This document shows, in pieces, positions 24,991 through 36,894 of a stretch of 64,000 nucleotides of DNA. Source of the DNA: Theobroma cacao (Eukaryota > Streptophyta > Magnoliopsida > Malvales > Malvaceae); contig NC_030855.1 in assembly GCF_000208745.1 (NCBI RefSeq), positions 3,037,950-3,101,949 of the forward strand. Reading direction: 5' to 3'. The position numbers and the translations under genes are program-made. The stretch's first letter is position 1. Every line of letters begins with the position of its first letter. The notes under the pieces are model-generated. The model ran no database searches, was not told the DNA's origin, and was given only the letters and a program-made list of their open reading frames with translations.

Positions 24991-25498
24991 TAATTTTTAA
25001 ATAAGTCTTTAAATTATTTAAGAAAATTCAAATAAGACTTTATTCTTTTACTGCGTTCAATCAAGTCCTTCGATTTTTATTTTGAATCAAATAAGTCTTT
25101 ATAACTAATGATTGAATAATTTTCATTAATCCAAATGTCACTTGTCATTTTATATTCACACAGCACTGATATGATATTAATGTGGAGAATAAAAATATCA
25201 CATGATCATGTTATTATGTCAAATTAGCATGTTATGTCATCATCAGTTATAATAAATTAGTATATCACATCATCATCAATTATGATATACTAGTATGTAA
25301 CGTTGACGTCACATGACATAAAATAACAAATGAGATTTTAATTACAAAGTCACTTATTAGTCATAATGGCTTATTCAAAATAAAAGTATAAGGATTTATT
25401 ATTTGATTCAAACTAAAAATATAAGAGTTTGATTGAATGTAATAAAAGTATAAAAACTTATTTAAATTTTTTAAATAATTTAAAAGTCTTTTTAAATA
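24991..25498. mobile_element. Palindromic MITE-like element (about 0.5 kb)
   Basis: The left end (about 24992-25103) and the reverse complement of the right end (about 25370-25498) align over some 110-130 bp, both reading roughly TTTAAATTATTTAA...TTCAATCAA...TTTGAATCAAATAA. The inner flanks are also inverted (TGTCACTTGTCATTTTAT near 25136 against ATAAAATAACAAATGA near 25320), so most of the element is one long imperfect palindrome. No ORF. A clear target duplication could not be fixed. It lies about 0.7 kb downstream of DUF247 gene 1. Confidence 0.7.
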
Positions 25499-26196
25499 TT
25501 CTACCATATTATTCTTATCAAACATATCCATACACCAAATACTAAATAAATATTTATAGGATTCATTATTATATAAATACTATTGAGCATCAAGGATACT
25601 TTTCATTTGGCATTTTGCATAGCACAAGTTAAGATCTGATTCCTTTTTCAAGCTGTCATAGTTAAGTTTAATCTTGGCATACATTTCTTAATGCTCATTT
25701 CATCTCTTTTTCCAACTGTCAGAATTGTGTAAGGCATTTAGAAGATTAGGCGACCACGCCTTTTCCATGTCACATATATATCAAGCTAGCTACTATTTGT
25801 TATACTTTAGCACTTGGCACCTTGATTGTTTTAGCGCAACAGCTGGAGCATCCATTGCAGATTATAAAAAGAGAGAAGCAAATGGATAATATTATTTTAA
25901 GTAAAAGAGACAGAAAGAGATTAAGCATTGATTGATGCAAGCAGTTAAAAGAACAAGGTTATCATCATTGCTATTATATATATTGGAAGAAGGGAAAGGA
26001 AAGGAAACTAAAGCACAAAACCAAACTTTTTCTCTTTATCAAAAACATAAATTAGTTTAACAGAAAGGAAAAGATTAATGACGCACAAACAAACAAGAGT
26101 AATAATAATAATAAAACAACAGACGACGTCCTCAATAAGATGAATTCAAGGGAGTGAGAGAATCAAATGTTTCTCGAGATGGAGACTGATCATCAC
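25499..26196. other. 3' flank of DUF247 gene 1
   Basis: Downstream side of the minus-strand gene at 26197-27879. The first 100-200 bp below the stop codon are AT-rich with (AAT)n near 26101-26115 and should hold the 3' UTR and poly-A site. No separate gene is seen. Confidence 0.5.
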
Positions 26197-27879
26197 TCAG
26201 CCGGTACTGGTTTTAATGTGGAAAACTCGACTGCAACTATAGACAGAGCAAAATGCTTGTAGTGCCATCAACAACAAGAGCAAAATTGCAGCCATAAATG
26301 TAAGAAACTGCCAAGAACCAAACACATAAGACTTCATCATGTTTTTCGCTTTGATGTTCCATCGTCCATTGTGATACTTGTTAACTTCTTCAATTGCCTT
26401 GTCTAAGAAAGGCACTTTCGTCAGCCTGATGGACTTGCTCATCCCATTCCAAAGGTCGGCTGCTTCTTGGTCTCTCTTCAAGCGATTCAAAATAATTCCT
26501 TTTTCTCTAAGCAACTTCACATCTTCCTCAGTATCGATGATCCCGTTCATCAATTCTGTGTAACGTGTAAAAACCAGCGGCCCTGAGGCATTTGATGCTT
26601 CGTACGCCACCAAATTTCTCATGATTACCTCAGTATTCACATCTAAGCTAACAGTGGGGAGGTAAAATGTAACAGTCTTGACATCAAAAGTAATGGTCAA
26701 GAGGTTCCCTGTAGTAGGCAAGAAACGTACCCCAGAATTTGAAAGTTCAGAAACAGAAGGAATTGTGATTTCTTCTACTAGCGGTGGCTTGTCAGCGCCG
26801 GAACCCTCGCCTACTGATTTGTCGTCTTCTTTATTTTCTTCATTGGAGAAAAAGTATTCCACAGGTTGTTTCAAGATTGAAAATCCAGGAAGTTTAGAGA
26901 TAATTATCCAAGGCAATTTAAATATGGCTTTGATAGGTTTTGATACCAGAAGTTTCTTGATCAGCTGGATTGGGCCTTTGTTTAGCTTCGACAGAAGTTT
27001 CCATACCTCAGAAAGGAGTTGTTGAACGTAACCTGGGTCCTCAGAGGATCCTTCTTTACCTTTCATGTCTTCATTTTGATCTTCAATCTCAGATATCTCA
27101 GATGTGGTTCTAGGTTGGAGTTTAGGCACGATCATGTCATACAAACAATCTAGCAAGTGAGATGTCTCTGAAACACGGATCTTCGGCAAAACCTTCATCA
27201 TCTTGAATGGGGAAAGCTCTTTGCATACTCCAGTTAGCATTGACAGCAATAGATCATCAGCTGGTTCAAGGGATGCGGATTGAACTTCCAGCATCTTTCT
27301 CAACACAAATAGAGGAATTTGGTTCTCAAGCATCATTATATCCCTAAGAATCGCATTATGGGCAGATTTTCTACCAGCATAATCAACCAAATGTGCCATT
27401 CTCGAAGACACCCTGGTAAGTAACTTACCTTCTTTCATGGCATAGATTTGAAGAAACTCAAGCAAGAACGAGGCGTCGATTGCCATCATCCAAGCCAAAA
27501 TTTCATTGCTGAAGTCTAGTAACTTATGGTAGCAAGCTCGGATCTTTGGCTCTAGCCTGGTCAGTTGCTCAACAAGATCATCGAACTGGAGATTATTGAG
27601 GAGGTTTTTCTGAGTTCTTTTTGCAGCAGCGATCTTATATCTCTCCATCTCATAGAGCTCCGGACGCCAGTAATGATAAGGGCCAATGGCAACCAGCTGT
27701 GGAGTGTATGAATCTGGATCACTTGACAGAAGGGTTTTGGGGACATTGAAAATGCTGACAGGAATTTCATTATCGTCCTCGAGCTCTGCTTCGAGTGTTC
27801 GACGGATGTTAATAACCCATCGACGCTCATCAAAGTTTGCATTGGAACTTGAAGACATGGTGTTTTGGACAGAAGACAT
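26197..27879 (-). CDS. DUF247 domain protein (UPF0481, At3g02645-like), copy 1
   Basis: An intact single-exon gene of 560 codons. Residues about 35-545 form the plant-specific DUF247 domain: IPVSIFNVP near 40, SYTPQLVAIGPYH near 57-70, WRPELYEMERYKIAAAKR, DIMMLENQIPLFVLRK near 180-195, and the conserved C-terminal part (NLVAYEASNASGPLVFTRY, MNGIID, VKLLREKGII, NKYHNGRWN). A charged, variable linker at about 255-370 is rich in Glu and Lys. A hydrophobic segment at about 525-548 (FLTFMAAILLLLLMALQAF) predicts a C-terminal membrane anchor with a short tail. No signal peptide is visible. The biochemical role of this clade is unknown; grass relatives act in self-incompatibility, which says nothing direct here. 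The ATG at 27879 matches the start of copy 2 (MSSxQxTM). Paralogue: 55972-57654, about 70% identical by eye. Confidence 0.93.
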   Translation of the reverse strand: MSSVQNTMSSSSNANFDERRWVINIRRTLEAELEDDNEIPVSIFNVPKTLLSSDPDSYTPQLVAIGPYHYWRPELYEMERYKIAAAKRTQKNLLNNLQFDDLVEQLTRLEPKIRACYHKLLDFSNEILAWMMAIDASFLLEFLQIYAMKEGKLLTRVSSRMAHLVDYAGRKSAHNAILRDIMMLENQIPLFVLRKMLEVQSASLEPADDLLLSMLTGVCKELSPFKMMKVLPKIRVSETSHLLDCLYDMIVPKLQPRTTSEISEIEDQNEDMKGKEGSSEDPGYVQQLLSEVWKLLSKLNKGPIQLIKKLLVSKPIKAIFKLPWIIISKLPGFSILKQPVEYFFSNEENKEDDKSVGEGSGADKPPLVEEITIPSVSELSNSGVRFLPTTGNLLTITFDVKTVTFYLPTVSLDVNTEVIMRNLVAYEASNASGPLVFTRYTELMNGIIDTEEDVKLLREKGIILNRLKRDQEAADLWNGMSKSIRLTKVPFLDKAIEEVNKYHNGRWNIKAKNMMKSYVFGSWQFLTFMAAILLLLLMALQAFCSVYSCSRVFHIKTSTG

Positions 27880-27945
27880 CTAAGGTAATTAAGTTCCTGG
27901 CAGAATGAAAGATTGGATGAAGTGTGACAATTGGAAGGAGAATGT

Positions 27946-27960
27946 CCCTTTTAATTTAAT
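27946..27960 (-). promoter_or_regulatory. Degenerate TATA-like core promoter of DUF247 gene 1
   Basis: The minus strand reads ATTAAATTAAAAGGGACATTCTCC about 70 bp upstream of the ATG. The AAAAGG..CATTCTC core is shared with the TATAAAAGG box of copy 2, which points to homologous core promoters, but here TATA is changed to TTAA. Start site and strength are inferred. Confidence 0.4.
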
Positions 27961-28168
27961 GGTGCAAAAGCTAGCCGGTAAACACCACAATCATTAGTGT
28001 CGCACCAATTGTTGTTGTTCTTCTTCTCTTTCTTTTATTATTTCCTAGCTAAAGAATGGGAAACGCTTTCCTCATGCTCAAATATTTTAACACCAAGTTG
28101 CATTCATTTGCGTATGAATATACACAATTAGAAACTAAAATGGAATAGTGAGTGAGGAGTATCTTAAT

Positions 28169-28199
28169 ATATATATATATATATATCTATCTATCTATC
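28169..28199. repeat. (TA)n(TCTA)n microsatellite
   Basis: About ten TA units followed by ATCT/CTAT units, roughly 290 bp upstream of the DUF247 gene 1 ATG. Confidence 0.85.
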
Positions 28200-30682
28200 G
28201 TTTTAAGTTTTCTGTTTACTCATCAAAGGAATCTCTTGGCAACCAATCTGCCTCAAAATATTCAATTCATGGTCCGATTCTTCACACAAAATTCACACTG
28301 TATGTATACGTACTGTATCACATCCAAAGTCTGTTAAATGCGTGTATTTTATGATAAAAATCAAATCCCAAAAAGAATCGATGCCTTTCCGTTATTTCCA
28401 TCGAGTCTCCATTCATGGGTTAAATGTGCTGTTGCTTGTACTTTGAACTTCAATGCACCATAAAGATAATCTTATCGTCCGTAGAGAATCAGAAGTCAAC
28501 AAAGTTAGACGAAAATTCCTAGTAATAGGGAGAATTTCATTATCTTTAATTTCGTTAAAATAAATGAGTCATGCATGATGCCTTTTTCACATGTGTAATA
28601 AGGTGCTAATACAGAAGTAGGTGTTGCCATGGCTGCAGGTCTGGATTCTTTCGTGTGGCGCAAAGGAAAGAATATTTTTAACCTAGACAAGACAAAAGCA
28701 ATGTTCACTGTGTGTATACTGTAATAGCTGAAGCATCTTTAATTAACTAATTTGATTAATGCCCAGCAATTAATTACATCTTCTAAGTAGGCCAAGCGTA
28801 ATTAAATGTTTTCGCATGGAACGTGACCCTTATGGATATATTTTTATAAACTAAATTAATAAAATATTAATCTGTTAGGTTACTTTAATTTTTTTAATAA
28901 TAGTAACAAAATTTGTGATGGGTTGTTGGGTCAGAGTGGAAAATCACCAATATCCTACTATTTCAGTTATCTTGGACGTTTTGATAAAATAACAATTCTT
29001 TGTTTTCATTTATTTTTTTTTTTAATTTTGCAATGTGTCTGGTTTTATACTATTAATTAAAAATTTAAACTTCTAAATCTTAAATTTTAAACCCTAAACC
29101 TTAATATGAGATATTGACTAAACAATTGACATAAAATTATGAAAAGATATATCAAGCGAGACATCAAATGTTGATAGAGGATTTTTGTTTGTCTTAATGG
29201 CATTTTGACTAGTACGATAAATACCTTTTTATTGCTATTGTTTGTGCATGAAAGAATTGAAAAAAAATAAAGTGTCCTATTATTCTTTCTGTCATTAAAA
29301 CTTCATATTTTAATTTAAGTCTCGAATTGAAATAATGTGATGAGATATATGAGATATTACTTTTCAATATACTTCTCATTATGTAATCCAAATTAATGGT
29401 GTGTGTTAAAAATATGATATTGCTTCAAGAAATCCTGGCACAAAAATCTCCAAAAGTGAAGCAGCAGCTATAGCTCTCAATGCATTGCTGCCAATTCTGT
29501 AATTGATAATACGAATTTAGTATTGTCTCTTATAATTGCAGTTACATAATTCTTTGTCCATTGTTTATCATGTTCCTGGATGGTATCGAGGGCACAAAAG
29601 GCTTTTCGAACCCTAAAAAATACACAAGGATGATGCTAACGATGTGCCTTAACACTTGTCTTCTACTTATTTTAACTTGTCATACCATAGATGATCATCT
29701 AATAGTCTATATGCAATTGAATTCAGCCTTAACTGTGTGTTTCATGAATAAATCAAATTGCACTATCTTTCTTACTATATCAAGTTATATGATCGACCAG
29801 TTATAATATACTGCATGTCACATCAGCGTTCATTGGTCTGTATACTTATCAATGTAGTCATATCCATTACTAGTATCAATTTATGAACCCGCATATACTA
29901 AATAATTAACAAATTTTAATGTTATGTTACATTAATTGGTGAAGCTCATAACTGACTTGGTAAACAGAGTTTGTATAATAATTTTTTCACTCTCATTTCA
30001 TGCACATAAATAAAAAATAAATAAAAGTTTGCACATTGTGCAACCCTGGTAAAAGATTAGGTAAACAATTCGTGATTAACAAATCATATGTAAAAGAAAG
30101 TTAATTAGTTTATATATGCACGTGGTCAGCCACTTGTTTTCTTTTTTGGGCTTGGGTAAGAAACTTTGACTTACATACTTGGATCCCTAATTGGGACATT
30201 TGATAAGGTAAACAAAAAATATTGAACTATATAATTACACGTGACCTTACCATTGACAATGTTTAACTAAAAAACTATATTGCCATGCTTAGATCTCTGG
30301 TTAGATTAAGTTGGATCTTTCATCATTTCGTCTTTTTCATTTTTAATGTTTATTTAGAATGAATTATTGACTTTTCAAGTAATTTAGGTTAAATCGACTT
30401 TGATTTTTGTTTATTAGAATTTTTTTGGCTGAACTAGTTAAGATGATCTTTAAGGGATGTGATCCTTGAACAAATTTTGGCAGTATGCATATAGTTTCAC
30501 TCGTTCAGGACTGTCTTGGTTAACTCTATAATTCCAAACTAGCATGGAGAGAACTAGCTGATCTTGGTGACCATAGTGGACATGGTTTCCAATTTTCAAC
30601 AAAAACAAAGCAGTTCATATTCTTAGAGAAGAGGTGCATTATAAACTAGATTACGCCATGACGCAAAAGTAGTAAGTGTAAG
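28200..30682. other. Intergenic spacer upstream of DUF247 gene 1
   Basis: About 2.5 kb of AT-rich sequence without a convincing gene or full element. The only coding-like signal is the short frame at 29410-29502, listed separately. The far end meets the poly-T (LINE-3 poly-A) at 30683. Confidence 0.5.
29410..29502 (+). pseudogene. Short coding-like relic, unidentified
   Basis: A 30-codon open frame ending at TAA 29500-29502 reads SRNPGTKISKSEAAAIALNA then LLPIL. The Ala-rich helix after basic residues resembles the end of a small alpha/beta RNA-binding domain, but I cannot assign a family. There is no start codon nearby, so it is more likely an exon relic than a gene. Confidence 0.2.
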
Positions 30683-30939
30683 TTTTTTTTTTTTTTTGGT
30701 AATGTCAATAGCTGTTTAAATAATTAAATCAGTGCAAAAGACTACCTTCAGGTAGTTGGACAGCATACCACTGACTACAAAATACCTCCAGTGTGGCTGC
30801 AAGGTTGCCCTTACTAAAACAACATGTTGCTTATGGAATCAAACCAAACAACAGAGATCATCACATAGCAATAGGGCCTGTACAAAAGGAATTTTATATA
30901 CACCATATACTCAAACAAATAGAGCAAAGGCCAGCAAAA
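30683..30939 (-). mobile_element. LINE-3 segment 1: 3' UTR and poly-A tail
   Basis: A 15-base T run (30683-30697) is the poly-A tail of a minus-strand LINE. The next 240 bp resemble the 3' end of plant L1 elements and have no ORF. The Copia-4 LTR starts at 30940, and the LINE continues after that insertion at 44547. Confidence 0.6.
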
Positions 30940-31337
30940 TGTTAGAAAATAGTATAACAAAAGAGGAGAAAGGCTTAACGTATGTTGTAACACACTATTT
31001 TTTAAGAGTTGTTGCCTATTATGAGGATTTGTAAATAATGACTCTTTAGAATACAACAAGCTTATTGCAAAATACTTTTGAATGATGGAAATCTGGTTTG
31101 AAAGTATGTCCCTTTTATAGACACTAAAATATTGTCTCTAATTTGTTTCAACAGACGTGTCTTGTTAAGTTCCAAGAGATATGTCTGTTGAGAACACTGA
31201 ATAATTAATCAACGTATTTCAACAGTTGTGTTTGAATCCAATTCTCTTTATTTAAGAGTTGTGTCTTAATCTAAATAGTCACTTAATTTCAATAATCACA
31301 TTTGAATAAGACTTATTGTATTACAAACTATCAAACA
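30940..31337 (-). repeat. Copia-4 LTR (3' LTR, left)
   Basis: A 398-bp LTR from TGTTAGAAAA to CAAACA, aligned over its length with 44166-44546 but clearly diverged. A purine-rich tract (CTAGTGGGTGAT on the minus strand) follows at 31338-31349. Confidence 0.8.
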
Positions 31338-31879
31338 ATCACCCACTAGTTTGTAATATTAATAATACTATTCAAAGTAGAAAGTATCTTGAAGATTTGA
31401 ACTTTCTATTAGTATAGAAATTTTAAAGTTAAGACAAAATTATTGGTATCATAGGGATTGAACCATAACTCCTTACGTCATAAGCAAAAATATCACAAAC
31501 ATAGCATTATTTAATCACTTTAAAATTCTACCAATTGCTTTACCAATTATATGGCCTTGTGCTAATCCTAGTTTCATGAATATTTACAAGAGTAAACCTT
31601 TTTAATTCTTATTTGAAGCGACACCACTCTAGTATTCATTTAGGTAGAATTTATACTTATGCCTTTGTTATTACGGGCATTTAACATTTCCATTAAGAGC
31701 CTTTTGCTCATCCTCTCCTTGTAATATTCACACTGAATATTCTAAAATGAAGTTATTTGAATATTCTAGAATGAGGCTATTTAATATAAAAATTCAGTGC
31801 ATAATAACAACATACAGTAACTTGTTATTACCCAATGAACTTTTATTGTTAGTTTTGCTTACTCAAAGTTGGGTTTCCA

Positions 31880-32972
31880 TTGCTAGTGCTTTTAAGTCAA
31901 GGGTTTTAGCCCCATTCCACTAGACGTTGATTTTACAGCCTTTCTTAGCAAAGCTTTGGTAAGTGGATCAGCCAAATTCTTGCAACATTTAACATAAACT
32001 ATTGTTACAAACCCATTTGAGATTAATTCTCTTATGTAGGCATGTCACAGACTTATTTATGTATTTAGACTTTACATTATAAATCTTATTATGGGTTGAA
32101 CACATTGTAGCCTCACTATCACAATAAATGGAAATGGCCGACATCAGTTATGGTTACAACTTTATATCTAATAACAAATTTCTCAACCATTTTGCTTCTT
32201 TTCTAATGATTGTTAATGCTAAAAATTCAGATTCAATTGTGGAATGCGTAATACAAGTCTACTTTTTAGATGCCCAACTAATGGCACCATCTCCTAAGGT
32301 AAAAATCCATCTGATATAGATTTATTGTCATCAATACTAGTTATCCAACTAGCATCAAAAAATCCTTCTAACATACTAGAAAAACCACTATAACAAATTT
32401 CCAAATTTTTTGTTTTCTTTAAATATCCAAGTACTCTAGTAATAACCTTCCAATGATTTTTGCTAGGTTTACTTGTAAACCTTGAAAATTTTGTGAATGG
32501 AAAAGGCTATATTTGAGGTAGAAAATGTGCAACATACATTATGCTGCGTACGACACTTACATATTCTAATTATGCCATAACTATTTTAGAATTTTCTCTA
32601 CGTAATGTGATTGATTCAATGAAATCACATTTTGATCTCTTTTGCCTTTAATTCCCAAGATTGTATCAACTTCATTAAGATCTTTTATTTTGAAAGCCGA
32701 AGTTAAATATTTCTTAGTTTCAACAATTCCAGGCATAGTTGTACCAAAGATTAGCAAATCATCCACTTAAAAATATATTATTGCACCATAGTCTTTTGTA
32801 AATTTCGAGTAAATGCACTTAATTGCATTATTATATACAAAACCGTGTGAAAGTATGGTACTATCAAACTCTTCATCCATTGCTTTGGAGCTTGTTTCAG
32901 TCCATAAAGAGATTTGATTAGTTTACAAACCTTCCTCTCATTTCAAGGAAGTATAAAACCTTCAAGCTGCTC

Positions 32973-33005
<33 letters not shown>

Positions 33006-34821
33006 CTTCATTAAGATCTCTATTTAAGAAGGCAGTTTTAACATCCATTTGTTGTACATGTAATTTATGAATAGATGCAAAAGTCAAATGTGTTCTTATG
33101 AATGTTATCCTTACTACTAGAGCATAAGTATCAAAATAATCAATGTCTTTTTTTTTTTTGCTTGAAACGTTTGGCACAGAACCATTTGTGTTATAATTCC
33201 TTCTAAATGCTCATTTACAGTTTATGAATTTTGATCCAAAAGGAAGATCAACCAAAACCCATGTTTTGTTTGACAAGATTGAATCCATTTCATCAGTTTT
33301 TACTTCTCTCGAAAAGCTAAATTCTTCAAAGACAGAGCTTTTTTGAATGTTTTTGGATCATCTTCAACGTTTAACAAAATAGGTATTTTTATAAACTTTG
33401 GTTCTACTTTCATCCACAAGGAATGCTAATGCTTGTGAGTCAATGAAATTTAGATCTAAATGTTTTTTTTTTATAGCTCTTTGACTTTTTCTTGGCTCAA
33501 TTTGACTATCATCGCTTTTTCTTTTACTAGATGTATCACAAGAAGTCATATCACTTGGTCACAACTTGAAATTAAGACATTTTGTTCATAATCAAATTTA
33601 TTATTAGAGTTATACAAAAATTTATTTTCAATAAAGTCAACATGTTTAGACTTTACAATAGCATTTGATTGTAAATCTAAAATTCTATATGCTTTAGAAT
33701 GTTGGTCATAGCCAACAAAAACACCTTTCATTGCTCTAGGTCTAAGGTTTGTTCTCTGTGATTCAAGAACTTTATAAAAGGCCAAGCACCCCCACACTTT
33801 AAGATATTCCAAGTTTGGTTTTCTTTCATTCCAAAGTTCATATAAGGTGAAACCTTAATACTCTTGGAAGGAACTCTATTCAGTATATGACATGTTGTTA
33901 ATAAAGCCTTACCTCATAAATCATGCAACAAATCTGCATTCTATAACATAGCATTTGTCATGTCAACCAAAGTTCTAATTTTCCTTTCAATCAATCCATT
34001 TTGTTGTGGTCAATAAGGAGCACTTTTTTTATGCATCAAACCATTTTCTTCATAAAAATTATCAAATTTTGTAGGAAAATATTCTCCTCCTCTATAAATT
34101 CTTAGAACTTTGATTTTCCTACCTTTTTGATTTTCCATAATAGATTTAGATTTTTTAAATTTCTAAGTTTTATTTGAATAGACATAAGTCAACCTAAAAT
34201 AATAGTCTATAAAAGTGATAAAATATCTCTTTCTTCTTCTAGTTAATTTTTAATTTAATTCACATATATCATAATGCACAATATCTAATAATTGTGAGTT
34301 TCTTTCCGCACTATGAAAAGGTTTCTTTGTTAATTGTGCTTGTATGCATATTTCACATTTTTCTAAATGCTCATGTTTGCATGCAATATAACCATTTTTA
34401 GATATAAATCTCATAAAACCAAAATTTTAATGTCCAAGTCTAGCATGCCATAATAAGGAATTAGACTCAACAGCATAAGCAGAAACCATATTTATTTCAT
34501 CAATACTGAACTTATACATGCCTTTACAAAAGTATCATTTTCCTACAAATAGGCCACCCTTGGATACTATTACATTATCAGTTTTTATTATAACTTTAAA
34601 ACCTTTCTTTGTAAGGAAACTAGTATAAACTAAATTCTTCTTAATTTCAAGACCATGGAATATATTGAGTACTATCAAATTCTATCTTGAAGTGAAATTT
34701 AACTCGACAATCCTTTTTGTTTCAACTTTGGCTGTAACATAATTTCCCACCAAAACATCTTCTAGTTTATTAACTTTCATGTAAGCCTTGAACAAGTTTC
34801 TGTCATTGCATACATGACTTG
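31880..34821 (-). pseudogene. Copia-4 pol region, inactivated (part 1 of 2)
   Basis: The minus strand carries a decayed Copia pol. Pre-integrase and integrase parts lie at 33540-34800, including EYLKVWGCLAFY and VFVGYDQHSKAYR near 33690-33810. RT lies at 32560-33180 with DYFDTYALVVRI, VQQMDVKTAFLNRDLN and MDDLLIFGT near 32745. Degraded RNase H lies at about 31900-32500. Almost every 200-300 bp there is a stop or frameshift, so this copy is older than the other Copia elements. A (TA)n(CA)n tract interrupts RT at 32973-33005. The frame is cut at 34821 by the Gypsy insertion, and its 5' part continues at 43149. Confidence 0.8.
32973..33005. repeat. (CA)n(TA)n microsatellite inside Copia-4 RT
   Basis: About five CA and eleven TA units lie where other Copia RTs encode the short stretch between the FLNG(D/E)L motif and the EQPEGF motif. 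The expansion adds codons for alternating Ile-Tyr and Cys-Val. Confidence 0.85.
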
Positions 34822-35571
34822 TGTAGCGACCCCACTTAGACCGCTACCAGCGTCCGAGACTTCTAAGGAATTTCGTCAAGTCCCGAACAAGCCTCATTTG
34901 AAATTTTCGTTAGATTCATTAAATAAACATTCACGTCTAATAATTAAAAACATTTTTTCACATCTAGCAATTTCGTTCTAACACAACCCTAAATAGCGAA
35001 GCGACTCAGAATGGGGTTAGGAAATGCCTTTACCTACTCTACGGTGGTCCATACGCACCGATGATTACACGTTAGACTGATCTCTATCTACAAAAAGAGA
35101 AAATAAGAGGGGTGTGAGTATCATAGACTCAATGATCATCATTGACCCCGTGAGCAGGCAATGAGGGGAAACAAACATAAAAGTGGAATGTTTATAAATC
35201 CAAGAGTAAGCATAGAAAATACATTCCATAAAACTGAGAGATTTTGTTTTTATACCTTGTAATTCTTAAAAATAATAAATCACAAGTAAACATACATGAA
35301 AACAGTTGTATTTAAGGTATTAGAAAATCTTTCAACCCCGACATCCAGTCAATATTAAATTCAATGACAAGTGAAAAATAAAGAGTCTCAAATATAAAAA
35401 GGCGAAATAATTGATCACCAACGAATATGTAAATTTCACTTGCCATTAAATAAAAATTTTCAAGTGTTAATGCCATGCATAGTGAAATAAAAATCCACAA
35501 GTGAGCATTATCTTCATGTAGGTTTAGTATAGCCCTTAAGCTTACTCTCTTAGACATCATCACCTACTCGT

Positions 35572-35751
35572 GGGAACTGCCCATGCCACCATATATAAAT
35601 CGGGGCTTCAGGTCCCCCTTTACCTACTCGTGGGAACTACCCATGCCACCATATACAAATCGGGGCTTTAGGTCCCCTTTTACTTACTCATGGGAACTAC
35701 CCATGCCACCCAATATAAATCGAGGCTTCAGGTCCCCCTTTATAAATCAAA
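35572..35751. repeat. 60-bp tandem repeat in Gypsy LTR, three copies
   Basis: Units start at 35572, 35632 and 35692 with ACCTACTCGTGGGAACT and end with GGGGCTTCAGGTCCCC. The period is exactly 60 bp with a few substitutions. The homologous array in the other LTR has five units. Confidence 0.93.
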
Positions 35752-36329
35752 TATCAATAATCGACAATTACCACTTTGTGCATAAAGACCACACTTGACC
35801 TGGTGTGGTAACAGGTCCTACCCAGCATATCTCAATCACGTTCAAATGAAAATCATTGCAATTTAATGCATTTGCAAAACATAATAGTTTGTACACAATA
35901 TAATCACAAATCAATGTTGTGCATATTTTATCTCAAAGCATGGTATATTTACCAAATCAGCATGCTAAGTGAAATAGATAATTGATCATCAAATTCTATG
36001 AATCAATATAAAAGGCCATTGGCCTAAACATCACACAAACTTACAAGGTATGATTTTGAAATGCACAGCCAGTCAAATGTTTGTTTCCCTGTATTTAGGA
36101 CCTTGTAGATATATACTTATGTATAATATAAAAAAAATAAATTTAAAATCCTTGATTTCAATCACAAACAACCCAGGGCTTTCTACCAACTCATGCTTTC
36201 CACAATTTCGTCAACCATCAAATGTAACAACATAATATATTTATCAATATATAATTTTGAAATTTAGCACCCACTCACCTCACAATAGCAGGACGTTTCT
36301 TCGCTATTGGTTCATGTGTATATCTAGCT

Positions 36330-36785
36330 ATTCCGTTTTTCTTTCCTGTTTCTTCCTTTCTCTTTCTTGTTTTTATTTTTTTCCTTGTTGTCGGTCTTTC
36401 TTCCAATCGGTGCTTCTCTTTCTCTTCTTCTTTCTTTTTTTCTTTTTTTCTTTTCTCTTCTTTCTCTTTCTTTTCAAGCACCGTCGCTGCTCCCTCTCTC
36501 TTTCTTCTTCTTTTTCTTTTTTCTTTTTCCCCTTTCTTTTTCTTCCTCGACGCCACTGCTCCCTCTCTCTTTCTTCTTCTTTTTCTTTCTTCTTTTTTTT
36601 TCTCTTTCTTCTTTCTTGTCTTTTCGCTCTTTTTCCTTCCATTTTTGTCAGCTTGACTTTTCTTTTTGTTTTTCTCTCTCCTTTCTTCCTTGTCCCTTTT
36701 TTGGTCGGGCCCCCCTTTTTCTTTTTTTTTTCTTCTTTCTTTCTCTTCTCTTCTCTTTTGTCTTTTCCTTCTCCTTTTCTTTTCA
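36330..36785. repeat. Pyrimidine-rich tract in Gypsy LTR
   Basis: About 450 bp composed almost only of C and T on the plus strand (GA-rich in the element's sense strand). It lies at the U3 end of the LTR, roughly 40-500 bp inside the element's left terminus. It creates long spurious ORFs on both strands. Confidence 0.9.
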
Positions 36786-36828
36786 CATGCTGGCCCCTAA
36801 CTTTTCTTTAAATGAAAAGGGTGTTACA

Positions 36829-36840
36829 GTCTCCCCCACT
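36829..36840 (-). other. Gypsy polypurine tract
   Basis: AGTGGGGGAGAC on the minus strand directly precedes the 3' LTR, as expected for the plus-strand primer. Confidence 0.8.
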
Positions 36841-36894
36841 TAAAAACAAATTCTTCCTCGAATTACATCAACATAGAGACACTTAATAGTACAT

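Larger units (their letters stand above)
34822..36828 (-). repeat. Gypsy LTR (3' LTR, left), 2.0 kb
   Basis: A 2007-bp LTR with ends TGTAGCGACC...GTGTTACA. It contains a 60-bp tandem repeat (three copies, 35572-35751) and a pyrimidine-rich block (36330-36785). It pairs with 41012-43148. The left flank ACTTG (34817-34821) equals the right flank of the element (43149-43153), a perfect 5-bp target duplication inside Copia-4. Confidence 0.92.

Noticed and set aside
26378..27025. Antisense ORFs within DUF247 gene 1 (and likewise 56150-56981 in gene 2)
   Set aside because: They are mirror frames of a conserved coding region on the other strand. Conservation follows the DUF247 frame.
35572..35798. 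Repeat protein with PPYINRGFRSPFTYSWEL units, and a CRISPR-like array
   Set aside because: The 60-bp units are contiguous with no spacers and lie in an LTR. The frame is broken in the other LTR, and the genome is a plant's.
36257..36843. Long hydrophobic or Lys/Arg-rich ORFs on both strands, 93-184 codons
   Set aside because: They come from the C/T-only tract inside the Gypsy LTR. Low-complexity sequence without stops is expected in several frames, and the other LTR has similar ORFs of different sequence.
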